64,000 nt of DNA. It comes from Oceanicaulis sp. HLUCCA04 (GTDB taxonomy: Bacteria; Pseudomonadota; Alphaproteobacteria; Caulobacterales; Maricaulaceae). The first letter of the stretch is position 1, and each line of letters opens with the position of its first letter. Shown piece after piece: positions 1 through 8,834 of the stretch. Location of the stretch: assembly GCA_001314625.1 (NCBI GenBank), contig LJSH01000001.1:1-64000 (forward strand), in the 5' to 3' direction. The notes beneath the pieces are model-generated. The model was not told where the DNA came from. It searched no databases and worked only from the letters and a program-made list of their open reading frames with translations. Position numbers and translations under genes: made by a program.

Positions 1-135
1 CAACAGCTCGCCGCGTGCATAGTCGCGCGCAGCCTGCGAGACCATGCGCTCTTCCTGCGTCAGCAGCGTGTCCAGACGCAAGGCGTCATCCCAGCGGAAA
101 TGAAGATCGGGGTTCGCGGTGTCTTTGGGGGCCAT
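1..135 (-). CDS. gcdH: Glutaryl-CoA dehydrogenase, N-terminal part (gene runs off the window)
   Basis: The first 45 codons of a minus-strand gene are present; the rest lies beyond base 1. The peptide begins MAPKDTANPDLHFRWDDALR and continues with LLTQEERMV and ARDYARGEL. The F-x-W-D-x-L followed by LTxEERMV pattern is typical of the N-terminus of glutaryl-CoA dehydrogenase, the flavoenzyme that oxidatively decarboxylates glutaryl-CoA to crotonyl-CoA in lysine and tryptophan breakdown. The start codon is the ATG read from 135. The catalytic part cannot be seen, so another acyl-CoA dehydrogenase of the same subfamily is possible. It is divergent from the amidohydrolase gene; the 190-bp gap should hold both promoters, but I could not pick out clear boxes. 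Confidence 0.75.
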   Translation of the reverse strand, partial: MAPKDTANPDLHFRWDDALRLDTLLTQEERMVSQAARDYARGELL

Positions 136-325
136 GATGTCGTGCTCCGGGCGTTGATCGCGGTCTTGTTCGGGTCTTGCTACTACCCTTGGGAGCGGAA
201 AGGCAGAGGCTTTTTCACTTTATCCGCAGACGCCGTGTCCGGCGTGGTGATGTGTGAACCTGTTTCACTTCGCTTCCGGCGTGGTAGCGTTCCTGTCAGG
301 AAATCAATGACCGGGGGTGAAAAAC

Positions 326-2416
326 ATGGCCAGATTGTTTGCGAAATTTATGGGGACGGCACTTCTTGGAGCAAGCCTTGCCGCCTGTGAGCCTTCGCCT
401 GAACAGCCCTCCGAACCGGCAAGCCCGGCAGCATCAAGCGCCGGCCCTGTGGCGCATGAGGCCGCCAGCTTCACAGTCCTGACGAGCGGCACTGCGATAG
501 GTGCGCTGGAGGTTACCCCTCGCGAGGATGGCTATGCGGTCTTCTACGAGTTCCGCAATAATGGCAGAGGCCCAACCTTCGACGAAGTCATCGTGCTGGA
601 CGAAAACGGATTGCCCGTGTCCTGGACCGTGGAAGGTGCAACAACGTTCGGCAACGCCGTCGACGAAGCGTTCAGACTGGAGGACGGCAGGGCGTATTGG
701 CGCGACACAACGGGAGAGAACGAGGCTGAAATCGCCGGGCCCGCCCTTTACGCGCCGCAAAATTCCAGCCCCTACAGCCTTGCCATCACCGCACGCGCCC
801 TGATGGCCGCGGATGACAATACGCTGGCCGCCATTCCCGGCGGCGCGTTGCGCATGGAAGAGATGGAGCGTCTGACGGTCTCCAACGGTTCGGACACACG
901 TGAAATCACCAGCTGGGCGCTGTCGGGCCTTGGCCTCAATCCCACCTATTTCCTGATGGACGATGATGCCTTCTTTGGCGTCATTTCGCCTTCTTTTACG
1001 GTGCTGGCCGAAGGCTTTGAGGGCGAGGACGAGCGCCTTCGCGAGCTGGCGGCAAGCTACGGTGCCAGCCGCTACGAGGCTATACAGGCGCGCGTCGCCC
1101 ACGCGCATGACGGCCCGGTGCGCGTCCGTAATGTGCGCGTGTTTGATCCCCTTTCGGAAAGTCTGGGGGAACCGGTATCGGTCGTCGTTGAGGGTAACCG
1201 GATCGCCGCCATAGACCCGCTGGACGCGCCCTCGCGCGCTGGCGAAGTGGAAATTGACGGGGCGGGCGGTTCGCTGCTGCCCGGCCTGTTCGAGATGCAC
1301 GCCCATATGGGCGAGGCCAGCGCGTTTTTGAATATCGCAGCAGGCATCACCAGCGCACGCGACATGGGCAATAATAACGAGGTGCTGGACCGGCTGATTG
1401 ATAATATCGAGGCTGGCCGCGTCGCCGGGCCGCGCCTGTATCGCAGTGCTTTCATCGAAGGACGCAGCCCGTTCAACTCCAATAGCGGCGTGGTGGTGGA
1501 GAGCGAGGAAGAGGCCGTTCAGGCCGTACATGACTATGCCGACCGGGGCGGGTTCCATCAGATCAAAATCTACAACTCCATGAGCCCGGAATGGATACCG
1601 GCGGTCATCGCCGCAGCGCGCGAGCGGGGCCTGCGCGTGACGGGCCATATTCCCGCTTTCACCAATGCCGATGCGATGATCGAGGCCGGTTATGACGAGA
1701 TCGTCCACATCAACCAGCTCATGCTCGGCTGGGTGCTGGAATCCGATGAGGACACGCGCACGCTGTTGCGGCTGACGGCCTTGCAGCGCCTTCCCGTTCT
1801 GGACCTCGAAAGTCCGAACGTGCAGCGCACGCTGGACGCCATGGTGGAGCGCGGAGTGGCTATCGATCCGACCTTTGCCATCCACGAGCAACTGCTGCTC
1901 TCACGCAATGGCGAAGTGTTCGCCGGCGCGGTGGATTATGTTGATCATCTGCCTGCAGGTGCCCAGCGTAGTGCCCGCTCGGCGATGTCAGCCATCGGCT
2001 CGCCGGAAGAGGACGCCGCATATCGCGGCGCGTTCGAGCAGATACGCCAGATGCTGCAGATGATGCGCGAGCGGGGCATTGCCATGGTGCCGGGCACGGA
2101 CCTTGGCGGCTCCTTTGCCTATCACCGCGAACTGGAACTCTATCAGCAAATCGGGATGGAGCCGGCTGAGATACTGGGCTGGGCCAGTTATGGGATGGCG
2201 GAATATCTCGGCGTTGAGGATGAGCTTGGCCGGATCGAACCGGGCTATCTGGCCGACTTCTTTCTGGTGCCAGGCGACCCGACACAGGACCTGAAAGAGA
2301 TCAAGACCATCGCCATGGTGGTGGCCGATGGCCGGGTCTATTTTCCCAGCGAGATATATCCTGAGTTCGGTATCCGGCCCTTCACCGACGTGCCCGACAT
2401 GCGGGTGGTGGAGTAG
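326..2416 (+). CDS. Amidohydrolase family lipoprotein
   Basis: A metal-dependent hydrolase of the amidohydrolase superfamily (imidazolonepropionase/prolidase-like group) of 696 residues. The N-terminus is a lipoprotein signal, with lipobox LAAC and the lipidated Cys at residue 21, so the enzyme should be membrane-anchored in the periplasm. Residues about 30-270 form an N-terminal extension with no motif I recognise. The amidohydrolase barrel follows: HAH metal motif near residue 325, the Lys of IKIYNS, His in GHIPAF and EIVHINQ, and the metal Asp in GTDLGG near residue 592. The C-terminus has the usual LGRIEPGYLADFFLV segment. A GTG at 317 is in frame, but ATG 326 is preferred because GGGGGTG lies at proper spacing before it. 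The substrate is unknown; dipeptides or cyclic amides are usual for the family. Confidence 0.88.
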   Translation: MARLFAKFMGTALLGASLAACEPSPEQPSEPASPAASSAGPVAHEAASFTVLTSGTAIGALEVTPREDGYAVFYEFRNNGRGPTFDEVIVLDENGLPVSWTVEGATTFGNAVDEAFRLEDGRAYWRDTTGENEAEIAGPALYAPQNSSPYSLAITARALMAADDNTLAAIPGGALRMEEMERLTVSNGSDTREITSWALSGLGLNPTYFLMDDDAFFGVISPSFTVLAEGFEGEDERLRELAASYGASRYEAIQARVAHAHDGPVRVRNVRVFDPLSESLGEPVSVVVEGNRIAAIDPLDAPSRAGEVEIDGAGGSLLPGLFEMHAHMGEASAFLNIAAGITSARDMGNNNEVLDRLIDNIEAGRVAGPRLYRSAFIEGRSPFNSNSGVVVESEEEAVQAVHDYADRGGFHQIKIYNSMSPEWIPAVIAAARERGLRVTGHIPAFTNADAMIEAGYDEIVHINQLMLGWVLESDEDTRTLLRLTALQRLPVLDLESPNVQRTLDAMVERGVAIDPTFAIHEQLLLSRNGEVFAGAVDYVDHLPAGAQRSARSAMSAIGSPEEDAAYRGAFEQIRQMLQMMRERGIAMVPGTDLGGSFAYHRELELYQQIGMEPAEILGWASYGMAEYLGVEDELGRIEPGYLADFFLVPGDPTQDLKEIKTIAMVVADGRVYFPSEIYPEFGIRPFTDVPDMRVVE

Positions 2417-2419
2417 GCC

Positions 2420-3724
2420 TCACCCGAACAGGACGAAGCTGGCGATGGTGAAGTAGATCACCACGCCGGTGGCGTCGGCGATGGAGGTGACCAGCGGCGC
2501 GCTGGCGGTGGCCGGGTCCAGTTTCAGACGCGACAGCACGAAGGGCAGGCTCATGCCGATCAGGCTGCCCACCAGCACGATGATGATCATGGAACTGGCC
2601 ACCACCATCGCGATGTCCGTGCCGCCCCGGAACACGCCGATGCCCGAAACGGCGAGCGCCATGGTGAGGCCCAGCGCAGCGGCGACCAGAAACTCGCGGC
2701 CCAGCATCCGCCCCCAGTCGCGCGAGCGCACCTCGCCGGTGGCCAGCGCCCGCACCATCAGCGTGGCCGCCTGCGCGCCCGCATTGCCGCCCGAGGCAAT
2801 CAGCAGGGGCAAAAAGAAGATGAGCGCGATATGCGCGGCGATAATGTCCTCGAAATAGGCAATGCCGAAGCCTGACAGCAGATTGCCGAATACCAGGAGG
2901 ACCAGCCAGACAATGCGCGCGCGATAGAGCGTGAAAATGCCCGCAGAGCGCACGCTCTCATCGATATCGCCGTGGGCACCGAGCCGGAGGAAGTCCTCGG
3001 TGGCTTCTTCCTCCAGCGCGTCCATGGCGTCGTCATGTGTGACGATGCCCAGAAGATGGTGCTGCGCATCGACTACCGGCACGGCCAGAATGTCATACTT
3101 GGCCACGGTGCGCGCGACATCTTCCTGGTCGTCATCGACATTCACATAGACCGGGTCATCATCCATCAGATCGGCGATCGTGCGCGAAGGCGGCGCCAGG
3201 ATCAGGTCTGTCAGGCGTACAGTGCCGATCAGCTCGCGGTCGTCCTTGAGCACATAGGTGCGGTAGATGGTTTCCTTGTCGGGCGCTTCGCGGCGCAGCT
3301 GGGCTATCGCTTCCTTTGCCGTCAGCTCGGGTTTGAGCGTCGCATAGTCCGACGTCATGATGGCCCCGGCCGTCCCCTCCTCATAGGCGGCCAGCCTGCG
3401 GATGTTTTCCCGTTCCACATGGGCAAGGGCCGGCAGGATCATCTCCTGCTGGTCTTCTGACAGGCGGTTATAGACGTCGGCCCGGTCGTCCGCGTCCATT
3501 TCGGTGATAAGCGCGGTCAGCTGCGGCCGCGTCATGTGCTCGATGGTTTCCGCCTGCAGTTCAGGCTCGATATAGCCGAACACATTGGCTTGCACGGTGA
3601 CCGGCAGCGCGCACAAAAGCTTCCACGCCTCGGCCGGATCTATCTCCGACAGGGCCGCCGCGATATCGGCCGGGTGGTCCTCTGGGTCGATCCCGGTCCG
3701 GGCGGCGTCCTCGTCAAAAGCCAT
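2420..3724 (-). CDS. mgtE: Magnesium transporter MgtE
   Basis: A 434-residue MgtE-type Mg2+ channel of the inner membrane. Order of parts: an acidic helical MgtE_N domain (about 20-125), two CBS domains (about 130-250) that sense cytosolic Mg2+, then five membrane helices from about residue 275. The pore region carries the conserved SGGNAGAQAATL and the TSIADATGV segment with the ion-binding Asp. The start at 3724 is chosen because AAGGAG sits five bases before ATG; a TTG farther upstream lacks a ribosome site. It is convergent with the amidohydrolase gene, with only three bases between stop codons. No Mg2+ riboswitch was seen in the leader. Confidence 0.95.
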   Translation of the reverse strand: MAFDEDAARTGIDPEDHPADIAAALSEIDPAEAWKLLCALPVTVQANVFGYIEPELQAETIEHMTRPQLTALITEMDADDRADVYNRLSEDQQEMILPALAHVERENIRRLAAYEEGTAGAIMTSDYATLKPELTAKEAIAQLRREAPDKETIYRTYVLKDDRELIGTVRLTDLILAPPSRTIADLMDDDPVYVNVDDDQEDVARTVAKYDILAVPVVDAQHHLLGIVTHDDAMDALEEEATEDFLRLGAHGDIDESVRSAGIFTLYRARIVWLVLLVFGNLLSGFGIAYFEDIIAAHIALIFFLPLLIASGGNAGAQAATLMVRALATGEVRSRDWGRMLGREFLVAAALGLTMALAVSGIGVFRGGTDIAMVVASSMIIIVLVGSLIGMSLPFVLSRLKLDPATASAPLVTSIADATGVVIYFTIASFVLFG

Positions 3725-3881
3725 GGGAGCTCCTTGCAACCATCATGAAAGTGCTGCGTTACCTGTGTTCTAGACCTGCAAGGCGGCAGATACCAAGGGC
3801 TTGCAGCGCGCTGATATGAAATGGTCGGGCGCGCGTGCCCCGTCAGCCTTGCCACACCGCTTGACCAAGGAAGGACAGTAT

Positions 3882-4229
3882 ATGAGCACCTCTGCTGCAC
3901 GCGCCGCCAAACAGGTTAAATCCGCCGTCAAAAGCGAGGCCGACGCAGAATCGCTGGCTGCTGAACTTGAGGAGCTCAAGCGCGAGTTCCGCGAGCTGGT
4001 TGAACAGGTCGGCAGGGTCGGCAAGGTCAGCGCACATGAAGCCTCCACCGCGGCCAAGGCGACTGCCAAACAGGGCAAGGATGCAGGCGAGCATCTGGTC
4101 GAGGAAGTTGTTGACCAGTGGAATTCGGTAGAAGGACGGATCGTCAGGGAAACACGTGACAATCCGTGGCAGGCGCTGGGCATCGCGGCAGCCGCCGGCC
4201 TCCTGATCGGCTTCCTGGCGCGCCGTTAA
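3882..4229 (+). CDS. DUF883 family protein, YqjD/ElaB-like
   Basis: A 115-residue tail-anchored protein. An Ala/Glu/Lys-rich coiled-coil region (about 20-85) is followed by RDNPWQALGIAAAAGLLIGF, the signature C-terminal membrane anchor of the YqjD/ElaB/DUF883 family, and ends in ARR. In E. coli YqjD is a stationary-phase inner-membrane protein that binds ribosomes; that role is known only there. The start is supported by AAGGAAGGA upstream; an in-frame extension to 3801 has no ribosome site. It is followed four bases later by a YqjE-like gene, the same order as in the enterobacterial yqjD-yqjE operon. Confidence 0.85.
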   Translation: MSTSAARAAKQVKSAVKSEADAESLAAELEELKREFRELVEQVGRVGKVSAHEASTAAKATAKQGKDAGEHLVEEVVDQWNSVEGRIVRETRDNPWQALGIAAAAGLLIGFLARR

Positions 4230-4233
4230 ATTG

Positions 4234-4662
4234 ATGCTGGGACCGTTAAAGGGCCTGTTGTCGCTGGCTGGCGGGCATGTCTCGCTGGTCAGTGATCACA
4301 TCAAGACCCGAATCTATCTGAAAATCCTGCTGGCCGTACTCGTTATCGGTGCGCTCACTTTCGCCTGCGTGCTGGCGAGCGTGCTGCTGGCAGAAGCCAT
4401 TGGCCTTGTGACAACGCTTGCCCTCATGTCCGCCATTTTTGTCGTGGCCGCACTCATCGTTCTGATCGTGATGATGGTGGAGCAGAAGCGTCATGACGCC
4501 AAAGAGCGCCGCCAGCGTCAGGAAGAGCAGCGCGTCATGCGCATCGCCCTGGTATCGGCTTTGCCCTTGCTCAAGAGCGGCGGCCTGATGGCTGCCGGCG
4601 CGGCTGCCATCGCCCTGATGGTCATGCTGGGCGGCAAGAGTGACGACGACGAGGATAGCTGA
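4234..4662 (+). CDS. YqjE-like / phage-holin-family membrane protein
   Basis: A 142-residue membrane protein with two adjacent hydrophobic segments (about 30-52 and 60-84), a strongly charged stretch EQKRHDAKERRQRQEEQR, a third hydrophobic segment near residues 118-132 and an acidic tail KSDDDEDS. The pattern fits the holin-superfamily III/YqjE group that accompanies DUF883 proteins. It is probably co-transcribed with the DUF883 gene. The name holin reflects family similarity only; no prophage genes are nearby, so a lytic role is not implied. TTG 4231 is an alternative start directly before ATG 4234. Confidence 0.75.
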   Translation: MLGPLKGLLSLAGGHVSLVSDHIKTRIYLKILLAVLVIGALTFACVLASVLLAEAIGLVTTLALMSAIFVVAALIVLIVMMVEQKRHDAKERRQRQEEQRVMRIALVSALPLLKSGGLMAAGAAAIALMVMLGGKSDDDEDS

Positions 4663-4732
4663 TGCGCGGCGCACACTTGCCCATTCGCCCGTAGCAGACC
4701 AGTCTCGATCCCTGCATTGAAGCGGGGCGGCG

Positions 4733-6028
4733 ATGACAGGCAACGAAAAGCTCGAACGGCAGATTACGGCTTGGGGAATCTGGCTTCTTGCCGTCAATGG
4801 CATGATCGGGGCCGGCATTTTTGCTGTGCCGGGCGGGGCAGCGGCGCTGGTGGGCGTATGGAGCCCACTGGTCTATGTGGCCTGCGCCCTCCTGCTGGGC
4901 CTGATTGTCGCCTGCTATGCAGAGCTTGCCAGCCGCTTCACCTCGACCGGCGGGCCAGTGCTCTACGTGCGCACGGCGTTCGGCCGGTTTGCGGGCTTTC
5001 AGACCGGGCTGGCCGTTTACGCCACACGCATCACCGCCTTTGCCGCCAATGTGAACCTGATGGTGGCGTCCATAGCGTTCTTCGTACCGGCCCTGAGCGA
5101 TGGTCCGCTGCGCATTCTGGTCATTGTCGCGATTATCGCCGTGCTGGCGGGTATCAATATCGCCGGGGCCAAACCGGCGATGCGGGCGATGGGCCTGCTC
5201 ACCGTTCTGAAATTCCTGCCGCTGCTGGCGATTGCGCTGGTGGGTCTGTTCCACATCAATCCTGAAATTTTCCCGGGCAACTCCCTCGGCTTTCCGCAAA
5301 GCGCACAGTGGAGCGCGGCGGTGCTGCTGGTCATTTACGCGTTTGTGGGCTGGGAGGCGGCGGTCATCCCGGCGGGCGAAACGCGCGAGCCTGGAACGGC
5401 CATGCCGCTTGGCCTGTTCTGGGCGCTCGGCGTGGTGGTGCTGCTTTATGTTGTCATCCAGATCGTCTGCGTGGCCGTTGTGCCGGACCTTGCCAGTTCA
5501 GAGCGCGCGCTGGTTGATGCCGGCGCAATTCTGTTCGGCCCGGCTGGAGCCTTGCTGCTGACGCTGGGCGTAATCGTGTCGGTGGGCGGCAATATCACCG
5601 GTACCGTCGTTACCACGCCGCGCCTGACTTATGCGCTGGCGCTGGAAAAAACCTTGCCCGCCTGGTTCGGCAAGGTGGATGAGCGCACCCATGTCCCGGC
5701 CAATTCCATTATCTTCTTTGCGGTGCTGGCCACCATTCTGGCGGTGGTGGGTGATTTCTTCGCGCTGGCCGCAATGAGCGCCTTTGTGCGTGTGCTGATC
5801 TATGTCGGCTGCATTGCCGCCATGCCGCGTGTGCGCGCCCTGCCTGCGGAGACGGAAACGCCGATGCGTCTGCCGCTGGGATGGACTATTCCGGTGCTGG
5901 CAGTGCTCGGCTCGCTGGTGCTTTTGAGCCAGGTGCCGCTGCGCTCGATGGCGATCACGGCAGCCTTTCTGGTAGCTGCGGCGCTGGTCTATGCCGTGAT
6001 GCAGTTTCTGAACGCCCGCCGGGCCTGA
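4733..6028 (+). CDS. Amino acid permease, APC superfamily
   Basis: A 431-residue inner-membrane transporter with about 12 predicted helices. The first helix carries NGMIGAGIFAVPGG, the conserved unwound glycine-rich substrate site of APC transporters, and helix 6 includes FVGWEAAVIPAGETREP. It therefore most likely imports an amino acid or amine with protons or by exchange. It heads a same-strand run with an SSS symporter (25-base gap) and an amine oxidase (8-base overlap), suggesting a module for uptake and oxidation of amines or amino acids. The ATG at 4733 follows GGGGCGGCG. Substrate not predictable from sequence. Confidence 0.88.
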   Translation: MTGNEKLERQITAWGIWLLAVNGMIGAGIFAVPGGAAALVGVWSPLVYVACALLLGLIVACYAELASRFTSTGGPVLYVRTAFGRFAGFQTGLAVYATRITAFAANVNLMVASIAFFVPALSDGPLRILVIVAIIAVLAGINIAGAKPAMRAMGLLTVLKFLPLLAIALVGLFHINPEIFPGNSLGFPQSAQWSAAVLLVIYAFVGWEAAVIPAGETREPGTAMPLGLFWALGVVVLLYVVIQIVCVAVVPDLASSERALVDAGAILFGPAGALLLTLGVIVSVGGNITGTVVTTPRLTYALALEKTLPAWFGKVDERTHVPANSIIFFAVLATILAVVGDFFALAAMSAFVRVLIYVGCIAAMPRVRALPAETETPMRLPLGWTIPVLAVLGSLVLLSQVPLRSMAITAAFLVAAALVYAVMQFLNARRA

Positions 6029-6052
6029 CCGGCAAAAAAAGACGGGGGAACC

Positions 6053-7504
6053 ATGATGAGCGCTGAGCTGGCCGTGCTGATCACGCTGATCGCCTACAAG
6101 GCCGTGCTGGTAGGGGTAGGCCTCTGGGCCTCACGGCTGAACCGCACCGAGACCGATTTCCTGCTCGGCGGGCGGGCTCTGGGGCCGTGGGTGGCGGGGC
6201 TGTCCTATGCGGCGTCCACCTCGTCTGCCTGGGTGCTTCTGGGCTTTTCCGGCTTTGTGTATGCGGTGGGCCTGTCGGCGCTGTGGATGGTGCCGGGAAT
6301 CCTGGGCGGCTATGTGGTCATGTGGGTCTGGTTCGGCCCGCGCATGCGTGCAGAGAGCGCGGCTGAAAACCAGGTGACGCTGGGCGATTTTCTGGCTGCG
6401 CGCGCGAAAGGACCGGGCCGCAGGGCGATATTGTGGGCGGCGGCTCTGCTCGTGCTTTTCTGCTTTATCTTCTACATCGCGGCCCAGTTCGGCGCGGCGG
6501 CGATTGCCTTTGAAAACCAGTTCCAGCTCGGGCGTCTTGAAAGCGTGCTGATCGGGGCAGGCATTATCCTGCTCTACTCCCTGCTGGGAGGCTTCTGGGC
6601 GGTGAGCGTGACCGACACGCTCCAGGGCGCGATCATGGCGCTCGTCGCCATCCTTCTGCCCGTGCTGGCGCTGATGGCTGCGGGCGGCCCGGCAGAGGTC
6701 TGGGCAACCCTGCAGGCGACCGCCCCGGAGGGTTATATGTCTTTCACTGGCGGGCGCGCCTTCTTCATCTTTATCGGCTTTGCGCTGGGTGTGGCCGGGA
6801 TCGGGCTGGGCACGCTCGGCCAGCCCCAGCTGATGAGCCGCCTGATGGCGGTGAAGGACGAGGCGGCGCGCAAGCGCGCTTTTGCCGTCTCGATGGGCTG
6901 GGGCGTTATCGTCTATGCCGGCATGGTGACGCTGGCGCTGTCTGGCCGGGCGCTGCTGGGGGCAGGGCAGGAGGGCGAGGCGCTGTTCTACACGCTAGCG
7001 GGCGAACTTCTGCCGCCGGTTCTGGCCGGGATCATTATTGCCGCCATCCTGTCGGCCGTCATGTCGACGGTGGATTCCCTGCTCATCGCCACGTCGGCGG
7101 CGGTCTCCCACGATATGGGCGTGTCGGCGCGCTTTCCCGGACGCGAAGTGCTGATCTCGCGCGTCGTGATGGCGGCCTTGTGCGCTGCGGCAGTAGTGAT
7201 GGCGCTGGCCATCCCGGCGACGATCTTTGACCGCGTGCTCTTCTCCTGGTCGGCGCTGGGCGCCGCCTTCGGGCCGATTGTGGTGGCGCGCGTCGCGCGC
7301 GTGGAGCCGGCCACCGGCGCTATCCTTGCCGCCATGGCGCTCGGCTTTGGCATGAGCGCGCTCTTCTTCCTCGTTCGTGGCATGGGGATGGAGGGCTTTC
7401 TGGCCGACCTCGCTGCCTTGCCGGGTTCGCCCTTCGAGCGTGTCGTGCCGTGGGTCTTGCCGCTTGTGATCGTGTTCGTCTGGAGACGGCCCGCCCATGC
7501 CTGA
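6053..7504 (+). CDS. Sodium:solute symporter, PutP-like (SSS family)
   Basis: A 483-residue protein with about 13 predicted membrane helices. Helix 2 has the GLSYAASTSSAWVLLGFSG pattern of the proline/solute:Na+ symporters, and the central region has AAILSAVMSTVDSLLIATSA, the family sodium-binding serine/threonine helix. It should couple Na+ entry to uptake of proline or a related solute. GGGGGAACC precedes two tandem ATG codons (6053 and 6056). The 3' end overlaps the start of the downstream amine oxidase, so the two are likely translationally coupled. Confidence 0.9.
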   Translation: MMSAELAVLITLIAYKAVLVGVGLWASRLNRTETDFLLGGRALGPWVAGLSYAASTSSAWVLLGFSGFVYAVGLSALWMVPGILGGYVVMWVWFGPRMRAESAAENQVTLGDFLAARAKGPGRRAILWAAALLVLFCFIFYIAAQFGAAAIAFENQFQLGRLESVLIGAGIILLYSLLGGFWAVSVTDTLQGAIMALVAILLPVLALMAAGGPAEVWATLQATAPEGYMSFTGGRAFFIFIGFALGVAGIGLGTLGQPQLMSRLMAVKDEAARKRAFAVSMGWGVIVYAGMVTLALSGRALLGAGQEGEALFYTLAGELLPPVLAGIIIAAILSAVMSTVDSLLIATSAAVSHDMGVSARFPGREVLISRVVMAALCAAAVVMALAIPATIFDRVLFSWSALGAAFGPIVVARVARVEPATGAILAAMALGFGMSALFFLVRGMGMEGFLADLAALPGSPFERVVPWVLPLVIVFVWRRPAHA

Positions 7505-8834
7505 TGTCATTGTCATCGGGGCAGGTTTTTCCGGTCTGGAGGCGGCGCGCCGTCTCGCAGGCGATCATGAGGTGGTGGTGCTGGAAGCGCGCGAGCGCGC
7601 GGGCGGGCGCACACTCACCCACAGCTTTGCCAATGGCGACGAGACCGATCTGGGCGGGCAGTGGGTTGGCCCCGGCCAGGACCGGCTCTACGCGCTGATA
7701 GCGGCGATGGGATTTGGGACATATCCGCTCTGGGATGACGGCGATCATCTGGTGCAGGCGGGAGGCCTGAAACGCTATCGCGGCACCATTCCCAATCTTT
7801 CCATCCCTGTCTTGCTCGATCTCAACCGCGCCCTTTCGCGCTTTGAGGCGATGGCCCGCCAGCTTGATCCGGCTGCGCCCTGGACACACCCGAAAGCGCA
7901 GGAATGGGACCGGATGACGGTCGCGGACTTTCTCAAACGTCACGCCTTCACGGCCCGCGCGCGAGAGATGTTCACTATCGGCATCGGGGCCGTTTTCTGC
8001 GCCGAGCCGCACGAGCTGTCGCTGCTCCATGCGCTGTTCTATGCGCGTTCGGGACGCTCGCTCGATGCGCTTTTGTCAGTCACCGGCGGTGCGCAGCAAG
8101 ACCGGGTGCATGGCGGCATGGGCGCTCTGGCGGGCGCTGTCGCGGCATCTCTGGGCGACAGGGTGCGCTATGGCGAGCCGGTGCAGGAAATCGGCTGGGA
8201 CCCTACAGGCGTCACCGTCACCACCCGCCGTCAGAGCTGGCGTGCGAAACGCGTGATCCTCGCCATTCCGCCAAGCCGGGCGCTCGGCATCAATTTCGAT
8301 CCTGCGCTGCCATCACGCCGTGACGCGCTCTGGCGGCGCATGCCTGCCGGGGCCTGCATCAAATGCGTGGCCCAGTATGACCGCCCGTTCTGGCGGGAGG
8401 CCGGGCTTTCCGGGCAGGCCGTAGGGGGCAAGCTTGCCGTGCGTGTCACCTTCGACAATACCGAGCAGGGCAAGGCGGCAGGCCAGCTTCTGGGCTTCAT
8501 CGAGGGCGAAGAGGCGCGCCGCTGGTCAGAGGTTCCAGCGGACACGCGCCGCGACGCGGTGCTCGATGCCTTTGCCGGCTTCTTCGGCGAGGAAGCCCGC
8601 ACGCCCATCGATTACGCTGACAAGGATTGGACGAGTGATCCGTGGACGCGTGGCTGCTACGCCTCCGTCCTTGGGACCGGCGTGTGGACGGCGCTGGGAC
8701 AGGATTTGCGCAAACCCCTCGGCCCGATCCATGTGGCCGGTACCGAGACGGCGATTCATGGCTTTGGCTATATCGAAGGCGCGCTGGAGGCCGGTGCGCG
8801 TGCGGCAGACGAGGTTCGGGCGGCGCTCGCCTAA
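7497..8834 (+). CDS. FAD-dependent amine oxidase (flavin monoamine oxidase family)
   Basis: A 445-residue flavoenzyme. The N-terminal Rossmann motif is VIVIGAGFSGLEAARRL, followed by LEARERAGGRT and GGQWVGP, all typical of the monoamine oxidase/polyamine oxidase family. The C-terminus has HVAGTETAIHGFGYIEGAL, the second FAD-contacting region. It oxidatively deaminates an amine with release of peroxide; the substrate is not clear. There is no export signal, so it is cytoplasmic. It overlaps the SSS symporter by eight bases, and its stop codon overlaps the stop of the convergent nitrilase-like gene by four. Confidence 0.88.
   Translation: MPDVIVIGAGFSGLEAARRLAGDHEVVVLEARERAGGRTLTHSFANGDETDLGGQWVGPGQDRLYALIAAMGFGTYPLWDDGDHLVQAGGLKRYRGTIPNLSIPVLLDLNRALSRFEAMARQLDPAAPWTHPKAQEWDRMTVADFLKRHAFTARAREMFTIGIGAVFCAEPHELSLLHALFYARSGRSLDALLSVTGGAQQDRVHGGMGALAGAVAASLGDRVRYGEPVQEIGWDPTGVTVTTRRQSWRAKRVILAIPPSRALGINFDPALPSRRDALWRRMPAGACIKCVAQYDRPFWREAGLSGQAVGGKLAVRVTFDNTEQGKAAGQLLGFIEGEEARRWSEVPADTRRDAVLDAFAGFFGEEARTPIDYADKDWTSDPWTRGCYASVLGTGVWTALGQDLRKPLGPIHVAGTETAIHGFGYIEGALEAGARAADEVRAALA

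Noticed and set aside
434-1891. Long minus-strand open frame (485 codons) opposite the amidohydrolase gene
   Set aside because: It is the antisense shadow of a GC-rich gene, with no family motifs or plausible start.
4234-4662. Prophage lysis gene (holin)
   Set aside because: The neighbours are a YqjD-like gene and housekeeping transporters with no phage genes, so the YqjE-type envelope protein reading is preferred.
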